5,940 nucleotides of DNA from Bacteroidales bacterium UBA3754 (GTDB lineage: Bacteria > Bacteroidota > Bacteroidia > Bacteroidales > UBA1715), in NCBI GenBank assembly GCA_002371705.1, contig DFGI01000038.1, forward strand, positions 1-5,940. Direction: 5' to 3'. Of this stretch, positions 1-5,940 are shown in pieces. Position 1 is the first letter of the stretch; every line of letters begins with the position of its first letter. A model generated the notes under the pieces. It was not told the origin of the DNA and ran no database searches. It saw nothing but the letters and a program-made list of their open reading frames with translations. A program made the translations under genes and the position numbers.

Positions 1-2161
1 TCTTGCGTTTTTCCGCAATGTTTTTTGTGGACGATGTCACAATTACAGACTTTGTGTCGATTTTCGGCTTTTCGGCGGGTTCGAGGCTGGCGAGTTTTAC
101 GGTCATTTTTAGGTTTCCGAAATTCACGGTCGCTTGTTTCCCTTGTATGTCGGTTACTTCGCCGGCAGAGGAGTGACCGCTGATTTTTACATAACTACCG
201 ATTTTGATTTTAGAGGTATCTTTTTGAATTTTAGTATTTTGCAAATTGCTTGCATTTTTAATTTTTGCAACTTTCTGTTGTGCCGCGTTTGTAAATTGTT
301 GCATTTCGAGGCGCGCCTGCTTGGTGGTTTCCTTGTCGGCGTGCGATTCCTTTATGGTGCGTATGGTCTGCTCAATTTGTTTGTTGGAAGAACGGAGGAC
401 TTCTTGAATTTCGTTTTCGGTGCGTTCAATGATTTCCTGTCTTTTTTCGTTGATTTTCTTTAACTTATACGTGTATTCGTCTTTGAGCGTTTCAATTTGT
501 TTTTCCTGTCGTTTCAGGTCTTCTTTTTTGCGGAACACATATTGTTTCTCAATTTCGAGTTTTTTCAGATTTTCGTCAAAATCAATATGTTCCTGCTTGA
601 TTTTTGTCCGTGCCGTATCGATAATTTGCTTTGGTAGGCCTATGGACTGAGCAATTTCGAATGCGAACGAGTTTCCTGCCGAACCCATACGCAGTTTGTA
701 GAGCGGTCGCATATTGTCCATGTCAAACAGCATTGCGCCGTTGAACACGTCGTGCAACGACGTGGCGGCATGTTTAAGGTTGCTGTAGTGTGTGGTTATG
801 ATTCCAAACGCGCCTTTGGCATTGAGTGTTTCCAGCACGCTTTCGGCAATCGCACCGCCAAGAATCGGTTCCGTTCCCGTGCCGAACTCGTCGATGGCGA
901 ACAATGTACGGCTGTTTGCCCGTTCAAGGAAAATTTTCATGTTCAGTAGGTGAGATGAGTATGTACTCAGGTCATTTTCAATGGATTGCTCGTCGCCAAT
1001 GTCAATCAGCATATTGTTGAAAATGTACATTTTGCTTTGACTGTCGGCGGGAATCGGCAGACCGCATTGGAACATATATTGTAGTAGCAGCACGGTCTTC
1101 ATGCAGACGGATTTTCCTCCGGCGTTCGGTCCCGAAATCACAATGATTCTCTGCGATTGAGTGAGTTCAATGTGGAGCGGAACGATTTCTTTTCCTGTTT
1201 TTTTGAACGACAGAAATAGGAGTGGGTGGCGTGCCCTGATGAGCGAAATTTCCTGCGATTTTGTCGAGATTTCAGGTTTTTGAGCTTCAATTTCTAACGA
1301 AAATTTTGCCTTTGCAACGATTGCGTCAATTTGACCTAAAAAATCGTATGCCAATTCTATGTCGGGCAAATAGGGACGGATTTCTGCGGTGATTTCCTGT
1401 AAGATGCGAATAGTCTCTTTGTGCTCTTCGAACTCTAAATTCGCAATGGCGTTGTTCGCCTCGAATGCTTCAATTGGTTCCACGAACGAAGTTTTTCCCG
1501 TGGAGGATTCGTCGTGCACAATTCCTTGTACTTTTCGTTTGAACGTGCTATTGATTGGAAGTACCAGACGACCGTCGCGGATTGAAAGTTCCGAATCTTG
1601 GTCAATCCAGCCTTCTTGGCGTGCGACAGCAAGTTTTTGCGCCATAATCTTATTGATGATACGGCGTTTTTGTGCCATTTCGTGGCGGATTTCCACCAGT
1701 TTTGGCGAAGCGTTGTCTTTGAGGTTGCCGTTAGCGTCAATAATTTTGTCAACAGAAACGATGATGGCTTTTGCAATTTCCACAGGTTCTGCCAAAGTGG
1801 CGATATACGGATATTGTTCCCGATGTTTTCCTATGAAAATCAATATGTTCTGTATTTCCGTAAGCGATTTGCGGAGTGTATGCAATTCGATTGCAGTCAA
1901 GTATGTCCCTTCGGGACGAATACGTTCGAGTTCTTCGTAAATTGTTGAGAATGAAGGAAAAGGAAAGTCGTCTTGCGTTGTTATAATTTCCGTCATTTCA
2001 ATGGTTTGGCAGAGCAGATTGTTGATGGATTCCGCATTGTTGGAAAATTCAATTTGTGCGATTTTTTCTTTTCCGATGGTGCATTTGCAGCCGTCGGTGA
2101 GCAATCGGCGAATTTCGTCGAAGCCCAATTTCTGCTCAATATTTTTTGGAAACAATGACAC
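1..2161 (-). CDS. mutS2: MutS2 family ATPase (partial, 3' end outside window)
   Basis: This is a MutS-family ABC ATPase of the MutS2 branch. Known members suppress homologous recombination, and in Bacillus MutS2 is also reported to act on collided ribosomes. The frame is open for about 720 codons with no internal stop. The N-terminus (FPKNIEQKLGFDEIRRLL) is typical MutS2 and it lacks the MutS mismatch-recognition domain. A conserved core segment reads IRDGRLVLPI...GIVHDESSTGKTSFVEP. The ATPase motifs are all present: Walker A GPNAGGKS (344-351), the signature around DLSTYSSH (397-404), Walker B with DEFGTGTEP (424-432), and the H-loop TTHYSNLK with H458. A long charged coiled-coil follows (about 515-645), then a small beta-rich KOW-like segment (about 653-695). 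The C-terminal Smr nuclease domain expected in a full protein of about 780-830 residues would lie beyond position 1. I chose GTG at 2161 because no ATG exists between it and the upstream in-frame stop at 2195-2197. TTG at 2155 would give MFPKN and is also possible. Confidence 0.96.
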   Translation of the reverse strand, partial: MSLFPKNIEQKLGFDEIRRLLTDGCKCTIGKEKIAQIEFSNNAESINNLLCQTIEMTEIITTQDDFPFPSFSTIYEELERIRPEGTYLTAIELHTLRKSLTEIQNILIFIGKHREQYPYIATLAEPVEIAKAIIVSVDKIIDANGNLKDNASPKLVEIRHEMAQKRRIINKIMAQKLAVARQEGWIDQDSELSIRDGRLVLPINSTFKRKVQGIVHDESSTGKTSFVEPIEAFEANNAIANLEFEEHKETIRILQEITAEIRPYLPDIELAYDFLGQIDAIVAKAKFSLEIEAQKPEISTKSQEISLIRARHPLLFLSFKKTGKEIVPLHIELTQSQRIIVISGPNAGGKSVCMKTVLLLQYMFQCGLPIPADSQSKMYIFNNMLIDIGDEQSIENDLSTYSSHLLNMKIFLERANSRTLFAIDEFGTGTEPILGGAIAESVLETLNAKGAFGIITTHYSNLKHAATSLHDVFNGAMLFDMDNMRPLYKLRMGSAGNSFAFEIAQSIGLPKQIIDTARTKIKQEHIDFDENLKKLEIEKQYVFRKKEDLKRQEKQIETLKDEYTYKLKKINEKRQEIIERTENEIQEVLRSSNKQIEQTIRTIKESHADKETTKQARLEMQQFTNAAQQKVAKIKNASNLQNTKIQKDTSKIKIGSYVKISGHSSAGEVTDIQGKQATVNFGNLKMTVKLASLEPAEKPKIDTKSVIVTSSTKNIAEKRK

Positions 2162-2183
2162 GATTTTATTTTTGTAAAAACAC

Positions 2184-3602
2184 TTATCTCCTTTCTAATA
2201 ATACCACATTTTCCACGTGTTGTGTATGCGGAAACATATCCACGGCACGCGATTTTAAAATGTTATATGAAACTGAAAGTAGTTGTAAATCACGGGCTTG
2301 TGTTGCAGGATTACAGCTAACATACACAATTCGTTTTGGTTGTGCGTGCAGAATTGTTTCCACCACATCTTCGTGCATTCCAGCTCGTGGAGGGTCGGTT
2401 ATTATTACATCGGGAGCACCGTGTTTTGCAATAAAATTGTCGGTGAGAATGTCTTTCATATCGCCGGCGTAAAACAATGTGTTTCCGATATTGTTGATTC
2501 TTGAGTTTACTTTAGCATCTTCTATGGCCTCTGGAACATATTCAATACCAATAACTTGGCGTGCTTTTGCGGCTACAAAGTTTGCAATAGTTCCTGTACC
2601 TGTATATAAATCGTAAACTAATTCATTTCCAGAAAGTTGTGCTAATTCACGTGCTATTTTATAGAGTTCGTAGGCTTGTTTTGAATTGGTTTGGTAAAAT
2701 GATTTCGGACCAATTTTGAATCGAAGGTTTTCCATTTCCTCAAAAATGTGGTCGTTACCATAGTAAGTGAGCACTTCTTGGTCGCCAATTGTGTCGTTTG
2801 CTTTTTGATTGATAATGTACAGCAATGATGAAATTTGTGGAAATTCTTTATGGAGTGCCGCTAACAATGTTTCGATTTTTTCGCTGTCGTTTTCATAAAA
2901 AACCACAATTACCATACATTCACCAGTTGATGATGTACGTATAATCAGGTTTCGGAGCAGTCCGGCATGGTTCCGTATGTCGAAAAATGTAAAGTTGTGT
3001 GCAAGTGCGAACGTGCGTATAAAATTGCGGATTTCGTTGCTCGGCGAAGCTTGTAAATGGCATTCCTCAATGTCAACTACCTTGTCGAATAAGCGTGGAA
3101 CGTGGAATCCCACGGCGTTTGAATTGATGATTTCCGCATTTGTGCGAACTTCGTCTTCGGTAATCCAACGTTTGTTTGAAAACGTGAATTCCAATTTGTT
3201 ACGGTAAAATTCTTTCCATTGAGATCCGAGAATCGGCAGATATTCGTTCACGGTAACGTGCCCGATACGTTCGAGTTGGTCTTTTACTTGTTTCTCCTTG
3301 TACATCAGCTGTTTATCGTATGGCAAAATTTGCCATTTGCATCCGCCACAAACACCAAAGTGTTTGCAGAATGCGTTCAGGCGGTCGGAACTTGGCTGCA
3401 CCACTTCGAGTACACGTCCTTCACAGTATCTTTTTTTCTTTTTTGTGATTTGTACATTGATAACATCACCAGGAATCACACCTTCCACAAAAAGCACCAT
3501 ATCATTGATTTTGGCAATGGCATTGCCTTCTGCGGCAACATCGGTTACCACTACGTTTTCGTACGTTGGTAGATTTTTCTTTCGACTCACTATAAATTGC
3601 AT
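2184..3602 (-). CDS. rlmD: 23S rRNA (uracil-C5)-methyltransferase, RlmD/RumA type
   Basis: This SAM-dependent enzyme methylates C5 of a uracil in 23S rRNA (U1939 in E. coli RlmD). The 472-residue protein begins with a TRAM RNA-binding domain (about 8-70). Next come the [4Fe-4S] cysteines C79, C85 and C88 in a CX5CGGC pattern, with C181 as the likely fourth ligand. The methyltransferase domain shows FYQTN (302-306), the SAM-binding DLYTGTGT (331-338), and DPPRAG (403-408). The catalytic nucleophile is C430 in YVSCNPAT, and the likely general base is E464 in HVENVVLL. Nothing essential is missing and the length is normal. The ATG at 3602 sits a few bases from a candidate promoter, so the message may be almost leaderless. 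The last codons (GAA AGG AGA TAA) contain an AGGAG string just ahead of mutS2, 22 bases downstream, which suggests a two-gene operon. RlmD, RlmC and TrmA relatives share this fold, so the exact target uridine is inferred. Confidence 0.94.
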   Translation of the reverse strand: MQFIVSRKKNLPTYENVVVTDVAAEGNAIAKINDMVLFVEGVIPGDVINVQITKKKKRYCEGRVLEVVQPSSDRLNAFCKHFGVCGGCKWQILPYDKQLMYKEKQVKDQLERIGHVTVNEYLPILGSQWKEFYRNKLEFTFSNKRWITEDEVRTNAEIINSNAVGFHVPRLFDKVVDIEECHLQASPSNEIRNFIRTFALAHNFTFFDIRNHAGLLRNLIIRTSSTGECMVIVVFYENDSEKIETLLAALHKEFPQISSLLYIINQKANDTIGDQEVLTYYGNDHIFEEMENLRFKIGPKSFYQTNSKQAYELYKIARELAQLSGNELVYDLYTGTGTIANFVAAKARQVIGIEYVPEAIEDAKVNSRINNIGNTLFYAGDMKDILTDNFIAKHGAPDVIITDPPRAGMHEDVVETILHAQPKRIVYVSCNPATQARDLQLLSVSYNILKSRAVDMFPHTQHVENVVLLERR

Positions 3603-3632
3603 TTAAAATTTGTGCAAATATTCATACATTTG
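3602..3632 (+). promoter_or_regulatory. Candidate Bacteroidota promoter for the DUF457-like gene
   Basis: TACATTTG at 3625-3632 is a perfect TAnnTTTG -7 element. The best -33 candidate at the right distance (19 bases) is TTTA at 3602-3605, three of four matches to TTTG. The transcript would start near 3639, giving a leader of about 12 bases before the ATG at 3651. It contains no Shine-Dalgarno motif, only the A-rich sequence usual in this phylum. Confidence 0.5.
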
Positions 3633-3634
3633 CA
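3613..3634. repeat. Perfect 7-bp inverted repeat between divergent genes
   Basis: TGCAAAT (3613-3619) and ATTTGCA (3628-3634) are exact inverted copies separated by 8 bases. Both arms coincide with the TTTG ends of the two opposing -7 elements, so the symmetry may simply reflect two promoters facing apart. The spacing would also suit a dimeric regulator. The sequence is directly visible, but any operator role is unproven. Confidence 0.45.
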
Positions 3635-3647
3635 TAAATAAACCAAA
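3615..3647 (-). promoter_or_regulatory. Candidate Bacteroidota promoter for rlmD-mutS2
   Basis: Read on the minus strand, a -33 element TTTG (3647-3644) is followed after 21 bases by AATATTTG (3622-3615). The latter matches the Bacteroidota -7 consensus TAnnTTTG in 7 of 8 positions, and the spacing fits the usual 19-21. Transcription would begin near 3608, leaving only about 5-6 bases before the rlmD ATG at 3602. The element overlaps completely with the plus-strand promoter for the next gene. Confidence 0.5.
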
Positions 3648-3650
3648 AAG

Positions 3651-4601
3651 ATGAATATAATTTCTCAATTTGTTTTGGGTGCTGCCATAGGAAGTTTGAT
3701 TGGTGCTAAGAAATTGGGCAACAAAGCTGTGTTGTTTGGGGGATTGTGTTCGTTGATTGCGTTTTTGGATGTTCCGCTTTCTTTGTTGTTCGAAACATCC
3801 ACAGCAGTATTCATTAATGGAGGAATCACCCATTCCATTATCTTTTGCTTACTCGCTGCGCCTATTTTGGGGTGGATTATGCATAAGTTTGTTGGAAACG
3901 CCTGTTCTGTGGTGTTTTGTTCGCTGATAGCGTGTGGCAGTATGTTGGCGCATTGCTTTGCCGATGTGTTTGGAATGCGTGGCGTTGGCTTGTTTGAACC
4001 ATTTACCCATCGGCGGTTTGCGTTATCGGTTTTGTCGGATTTTGACATTGTGGGAATGCTTCCGTTGGTTGTGGCTTTTATTGTGTCGCTGATTCTGAAG
4101 GAAAACCGGCATAAAGCTATGATTTCGTGGTTCGGAATGTTCTTGTGCGTTGTGTATGTGGCTTTTGCATTCTTGAATAAACTTTCTGTTCAGTCGCAGT
4201 TCGAGCAAAAATTAGACGAACAAAGTCTGCGTTATTCCCGTACGGAGGTTTTTCCCGTTAGTGGCTCGTTGTTTATGTGGAACTGTATTGCACAGGACAG
4301 AGACGGCTTTTGGATGTGCTACCAGTCGAATTTGAGCAAAAACGATTTTGAGATGAATCTTGTGCTTCGAAACGATTATTATCTGTTTGAAATGGAAAAT
4401 TCGCCGAGTATCAACCGAATGGAATCCTATACGAAATATTATTATTCAGTGGAGCCAAAGTCCGATAATGTAGTGATTTTTAATGATTTGCGGTTTGGTA
4501 GAGTCGGATTGAACATTGGTGATTCCTTTAAAAGTTCATACACGATTGACTTCAGCAATAAAGATGAAGTTGTGGTCTCTCCATTGAAACGCAACAAATA
4601 A
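3651..4601 (+). CDS. YdjM/DUF457-like membrane protein ('metal-dependent hydrolase' family), divergent
   Basis: This 316-residue integral membrane protein resembles the YdjM/DUF457 family, usually labelled metal-dependent hydrolase although no reaction is established. Family-like stretches are FVLGAAIG...GAKKLGNKAVLFGG (7-31), GGITHSIIF (57-65), LAHCFADVFG (99-108) and LFEPFTHRRFAL (114-125). About six hydrophobic segments are visible: roughly 4-20, 27-47, 58-77, 82-105, 133-149 and 158-175. A polar C-terminal domain (about 190-316) follows, with FMWNCIAQDRDGFWMCYQS (208-226) and NDLRFGRVG (278-286), which I recall as typical of longer Bacteroidota members. H61, H101, D40 and D105 are kept. 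However, the IPDLD motif I recall from relatives reads IAFLD (36-40), and the expected HRG before the THS motif reads NGG (56-58), so metal binding may be weakened. The gene is divergent from rlmD and is followed by a hairpin, suggesting it is transcribed alone. Confidence 0.8.
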   Translation: MNIISQFVLGAAIGSLIGAKKLGNKAVLFGGLCSLIAFLDVPLSLLFETSTAVFINGGITHSIIFCLLAAPILGWIMHKFVGNACSVVFCSLIACGSMLAHCFADVFGMRGVGLFEPFTHRRFALSVLSDFDIVGMLPLVVAFIVSLILKENRHKAMISWFGMFLCVVYVAFAFLNKLSVQSQFEQKLDEQSLRYSRTEVFPVSGSLFMWNCIAQDRDGFWMCYQSNLSKNDFEMNLVLRNDYYLFEMENSPSINRMESYTKYYYSVEPKSDNVVIFNDLRFGRVGLNIGDSFKSSYTIDFSNKDEVVVSPLKRNK

Positions 4602-4643
4602 GATACAGATTTATATACGAAACTTTGTATTCTGTCGTTTGAG

Positions 4644-4686
4644 CATAGGGTATTGCGTTAATACCTTGTGTATAACTTAATTTTTT
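4644..4686 (+). terminator. Candidate hairpin terminator after the DUF457-like gene
   Basis: CATAGGGTATT (4644-4654) pairs with AATACCTTGTG (4660-4670) to form an 11-bp stem, including two G-U pairs, around the five-base loop GCGTT. A run of six T residues follows at 4681-4686, ten bases beyond the stem. That gap is longer than in a classic intrinsic terminator, so function is only likely. A weaker, bulged stem lies just upstream: ACAGA and ATAC (4605-4609, 4615-4618) against GTATTCTGT (4627-4635). Confidence 0.4.
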
Positions 4687-4703
4687 AATTCAGAAATAAT
4701 TAG

Positions 4704-4711
4704 TATATTTG
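4704..4711 (+). promoter_or_regulatory. -7 promoter element for the M23 peptidase gene
   Basis: TATATTTG at 4704-4711 is a perfect match to the Bacteroidota -7 consensus TAnnTTTG. It lies 17 bases before the ATG at 4729, predicting a leader of about 10 bases. The region where a -33 TTTG would be expected (about 4681-4684) is a T tract, TTTT, rather than a full match. Confidence 0.5.
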
Positions 4712-4728
4712 CACTTTCAAAAATTAAT

Positions 4729-5688
4729 ATGGCAAAGGGTAGATTTAGATTTAATCCTGAAACGCTTCAGTACGAGAAAATAGAAACATCGCTGAAAAAG
4801 ATGTTAGGTTTGGGCGTTTCGTACCTTGTCATAATTATTGTTGTTGGATTCACCTTTATGTTTACGTGGTTGCATTTCTTTCCTTCAACTCGAGAAAAAG
4901 AATTGATTGATGAGAATAAAATGCTTCGTAATCAATATAAATCGCTAAACAACCGTCTTGGTAATATGGAAGAGGTGTTGAACGATTTGGCAGACAAGGA
5001 CAACAATATCTATCGTATGGTTTTTGAATCGGAACCGATACCCGATGCTGTTAGAAATGGCGGTTTTGGTGGCGTGAACCGATATGCTGAAATCGAGGCT
5101 GTGCCAAATATGGATTTGGTGGTGCAGACAAACAAACGGATGGATATTTTGATGAAAAAGATTTATATTCAATCGTTGTCGTTTGACACTATTGTTAATT
5201 TGGCAAAGAATAAGCAGGAAATGTTGCAGCATATTCCGGGCATTCAGCCGTTGAAGACATATAAATATGTATCGGGATTTGGAACACGTATGCATCCAAT
5301 ATACAAAACTTTGAGAACGCATACTGGTATTGACTTGGTAGCCCCAACTGGTACAAAAATCTATGCGACTGGCGATGGTGTTGTTACATCAGCGAAATTT
5401 GAACGTGGATACGGAAAAGCAATCGTGATAGACCACGGATATCAATATAAATCAATGTATGCGCACTGCTCTGAAATTCTTGTCCGTCAAGGACAGAAGG
5501 TTAAGCGTGGCGATTTGATTGGATTGGTCGGCAGTACAGGTGTGTCAACCGGTTCGCATTTGCACTACGAGATTATAAAAGGTGGACAGAAGGTGAATCC
5601 AATCAATTATTTCTTGAACGACCTTTCTCCAAGTGAATTCGAGGAGATCCGTCAGATTTCCATCCAAACCAACCAATCGTTTGATTAA
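4729..5688 (+). CDS. Membrane-anchored M23 (LytM-like) peptidoglycan endopeptidase
   Basis: This predicted zinc endopeptidase cleaves peptide cross-links of peptidoglycan in the periplasm. The 319-residue protein has a short basic cytoplasmic tail (1-25) with FNPETLQYEKIE (8-19) and one membrane helix (about 29-50). A periplasmic coiled-coil follows (about 54-90), then a linker, then the M23 domain (about 178-294). The expected zinc ligands are H198 and D202 (HTGID) and H279. H246 (YAH) and H277 (the first His of HLH) are the expected catalytic histidines, so the active site is intact and the protein is not a degenerate LytM activator. The gene has its own -7 element upstream and is bounded by a hairpin on the left, so it is probably monocistronic. 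The start is supported by the promoter and by the tail motif. The substrate bond and role (growth or division) are inferred from the family only. Confidence 0.93.
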   Translation: MAKGRFRFNPETLQYEKIETSLKKMLGLGVSYLVIIIVVGFTFMFTWLHFFPSTREKELIDENKMLRNQYKSLNNRLGNMEEVLNDLADKDNNIYRMVFESEPIPDAVRNGGFGGVNRYAEIEAVPNMDLVVQTNKRMDILMKKIYIQSLSFDTIVNLAKNKQEMLQHIPGIQPLKTYKYVSGFGTRMHPIYKTLRTHTGIDLVAPTGTKIYATGDGVVTSAKFERGYGKAIVIDHGYQYKSMYAHCSEILVRQGQKVKRGDLIGLVGSTGVSTGSHLHYEIIKGGQKVNPINYFLNDLSPSEFEEIRQISIQTNQSFD

Positions 5689-5764
5689 ACATCCTGCGAG
5701 AGGGAAGTTTGCTGGTAATCTTGTTTTTCTTTCAATTAAGCGAATGAGATACATTTTTTTTTCG

Positions 5765-5809
5765 TACATTAGCACGCGAAAATAAAAAACCGAAAGGTTG
5801 ATTGATTTG
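5765..5809 (+). promoter_or_regulatory. Weak promoter candidates upstream of the aldolase gene
   Basis: Two 7-of-8 matches to TAnnTTTG lie in the 145-base gap before the aldolase: TACATTAG (5765-5772) and TTGATTTG (5802-5809). Neither has a TTTG at the standard -33 distance. A nine-T tract (5754-5762) precedes the first. The first would give a leader of about 55 bases, containing a tiny AACC-GAAA-GGTT hairpin (5788-5799). The second would give a leader under 20 bases. I cannot choose between them. Confidence 0.3.
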
Positions 5810-5833
5810 TTTAACAATTTTAACGTATAAAAA

Positions 5834-5940
5834 ATGATTAGTTACAAAGATCTTGGCTTGGTGAACACAAAAGAAATGTTTGCTAAAGCAATCAACGGAG
5901 GTTATGCAATTCCTGCATTCAACTTCAACAACATGGAGCA
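5834..5940 (+). CDS. fba: Class II fructose-bisphosphate aldolase (partial, 5' end only)
   Basis: The first 35 codons of a glycolytic/gluconeogenic aldolase are present. The enzyme reversibly splits fructose-1,6-bisphosphate into dihydroxyacetone phosphate and glyceraldehyde-3-phosphate in the cytoplasm. The peptide begins MISYKDLGLVNTKEMFAKAI and continues through GGYAIPAFNFNNMEQ, the conserved N-terminal strand and helix of class II aldolases as I recall them from Bacteroidota. The zinc ligands and catalytic residues lie beyond the right edge, so they cannot be checked. The ATG at 5834 follows the A-rich TATAAAAA with no Shine-Dalgarno motif, normal for this phylum. The 145-base gap from the M23 gene argues for separate transcription. 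Confidence 0.9.
   Translation, partial: MISYKDLGLVNTKEMFAKAINGGYAIPAFNFNNME

Noticed and set aside
1389..1940. 183-codon open frame on the plus strand
   Set aside because: It lies entirely antisense to well-conserved mutS2 codons, has no family resemblance, and has Ser/Arg-rich composition typical of a reverse-frame shadow.
3219..3572. Plus-strand open frames of about 100-117 codons
   Set aside because: They are antisense to the TRAM domain and Fe-S cysteine region of rlmD, with no recognisable domain or promoter.
3665..4048. 127-codon minus-strand open frame inside the DUF457-like gene
   Set aside because: It is antisense to a gene with clear membrane segments and family motifs, so it is a shadow.
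5689..5762. Terminator after the M23 gene using the nine-T tract
   Set aside because: I found only a five-pair bulged stem (TCAATT against AATGA) ahead of the T run, too weak to call an intrinsic terminator.
5788..5799. AACC-GAAA-GGTT hairpin as a riboswitch or leader element for the aldolase
   Set aside because: A four-pair stem with a GNRA loop is expected by chance in such sequence, and no larger conserved RNA fold surrounds it.
1..5940. A new defence, mobile or biosynthetic system
   Set aside because: All five genes belong to recognisable core families. There are no transposase or integrase genes, tRNA junctions, repeat arrays, or clusters of unknown genes.

Overview
The window looks like ordinary core chromosome from a member of the Bacteroidota, probably Bacteroidales. 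Three things point there. The protein sequences resemble Bacteroidota versions of their families: the M23 peptidase has a cytoplasmic tail with an NPETLQYEKIE motif, and the aldolase starts MISYKDLGLVNTKEMFAKAI. The start sites lie in A-rich sequence and mostly lack Shine-Dalgarno motifs. The gaps between genes hold TAnnTTTG-type -7 promoter elements, which are typical of this phylum.

Layout from left to right. Positions 1-2161 (minus strand) hold the first ~720 codons of mutS2, cut by the left edge before the expected Smr domain. Positions 2184-3602 (minus) hold a complete RlmD/RumA-type 23S rRNA uracil-C5 methyltransferase. It lies upstream of mutS2 and is probably co-transcribed with it, with 22 bases between stop and start. 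Positions 3603-3650 form a 48-base divergent promoter region. Positions 3651-4601 (plus) hold a multi-pass membrane protein of the YdjM/DUF457 'metal-dependent hydrolase' family. Positions 4602-4728 hold a candidate hairpin terminator and a good promoter. Positions 4729-5688 (plus) hold a membrane-anchored M23 (LytM-like) peptidoglycan endopeptidase with all active-site residues present. Positions 5689-5833 are a leader region, and from 5834 the first 35 codons of a class II fructose-bisphosphate aldolase run off the right edge.

The two minus-strand genes may share a ribosome theme: RlmD modifies 23S rRNA, and MutS2 has been linked to collided ribosomes as well as DNA recombination. The plus-strand genes are individually transcribed envelope and central-metabolism genes with no obvious common pathway. 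I see no tRNA, rRNA, mobile element, CRISPR array or phage gene, and no convincing new multi-gene system. The points most worth a second look are the fully overlapping, nearly leaderless divergent promoters at 3602-3647 and the loss of putative metal-binding residues in the DUF457-like protein.
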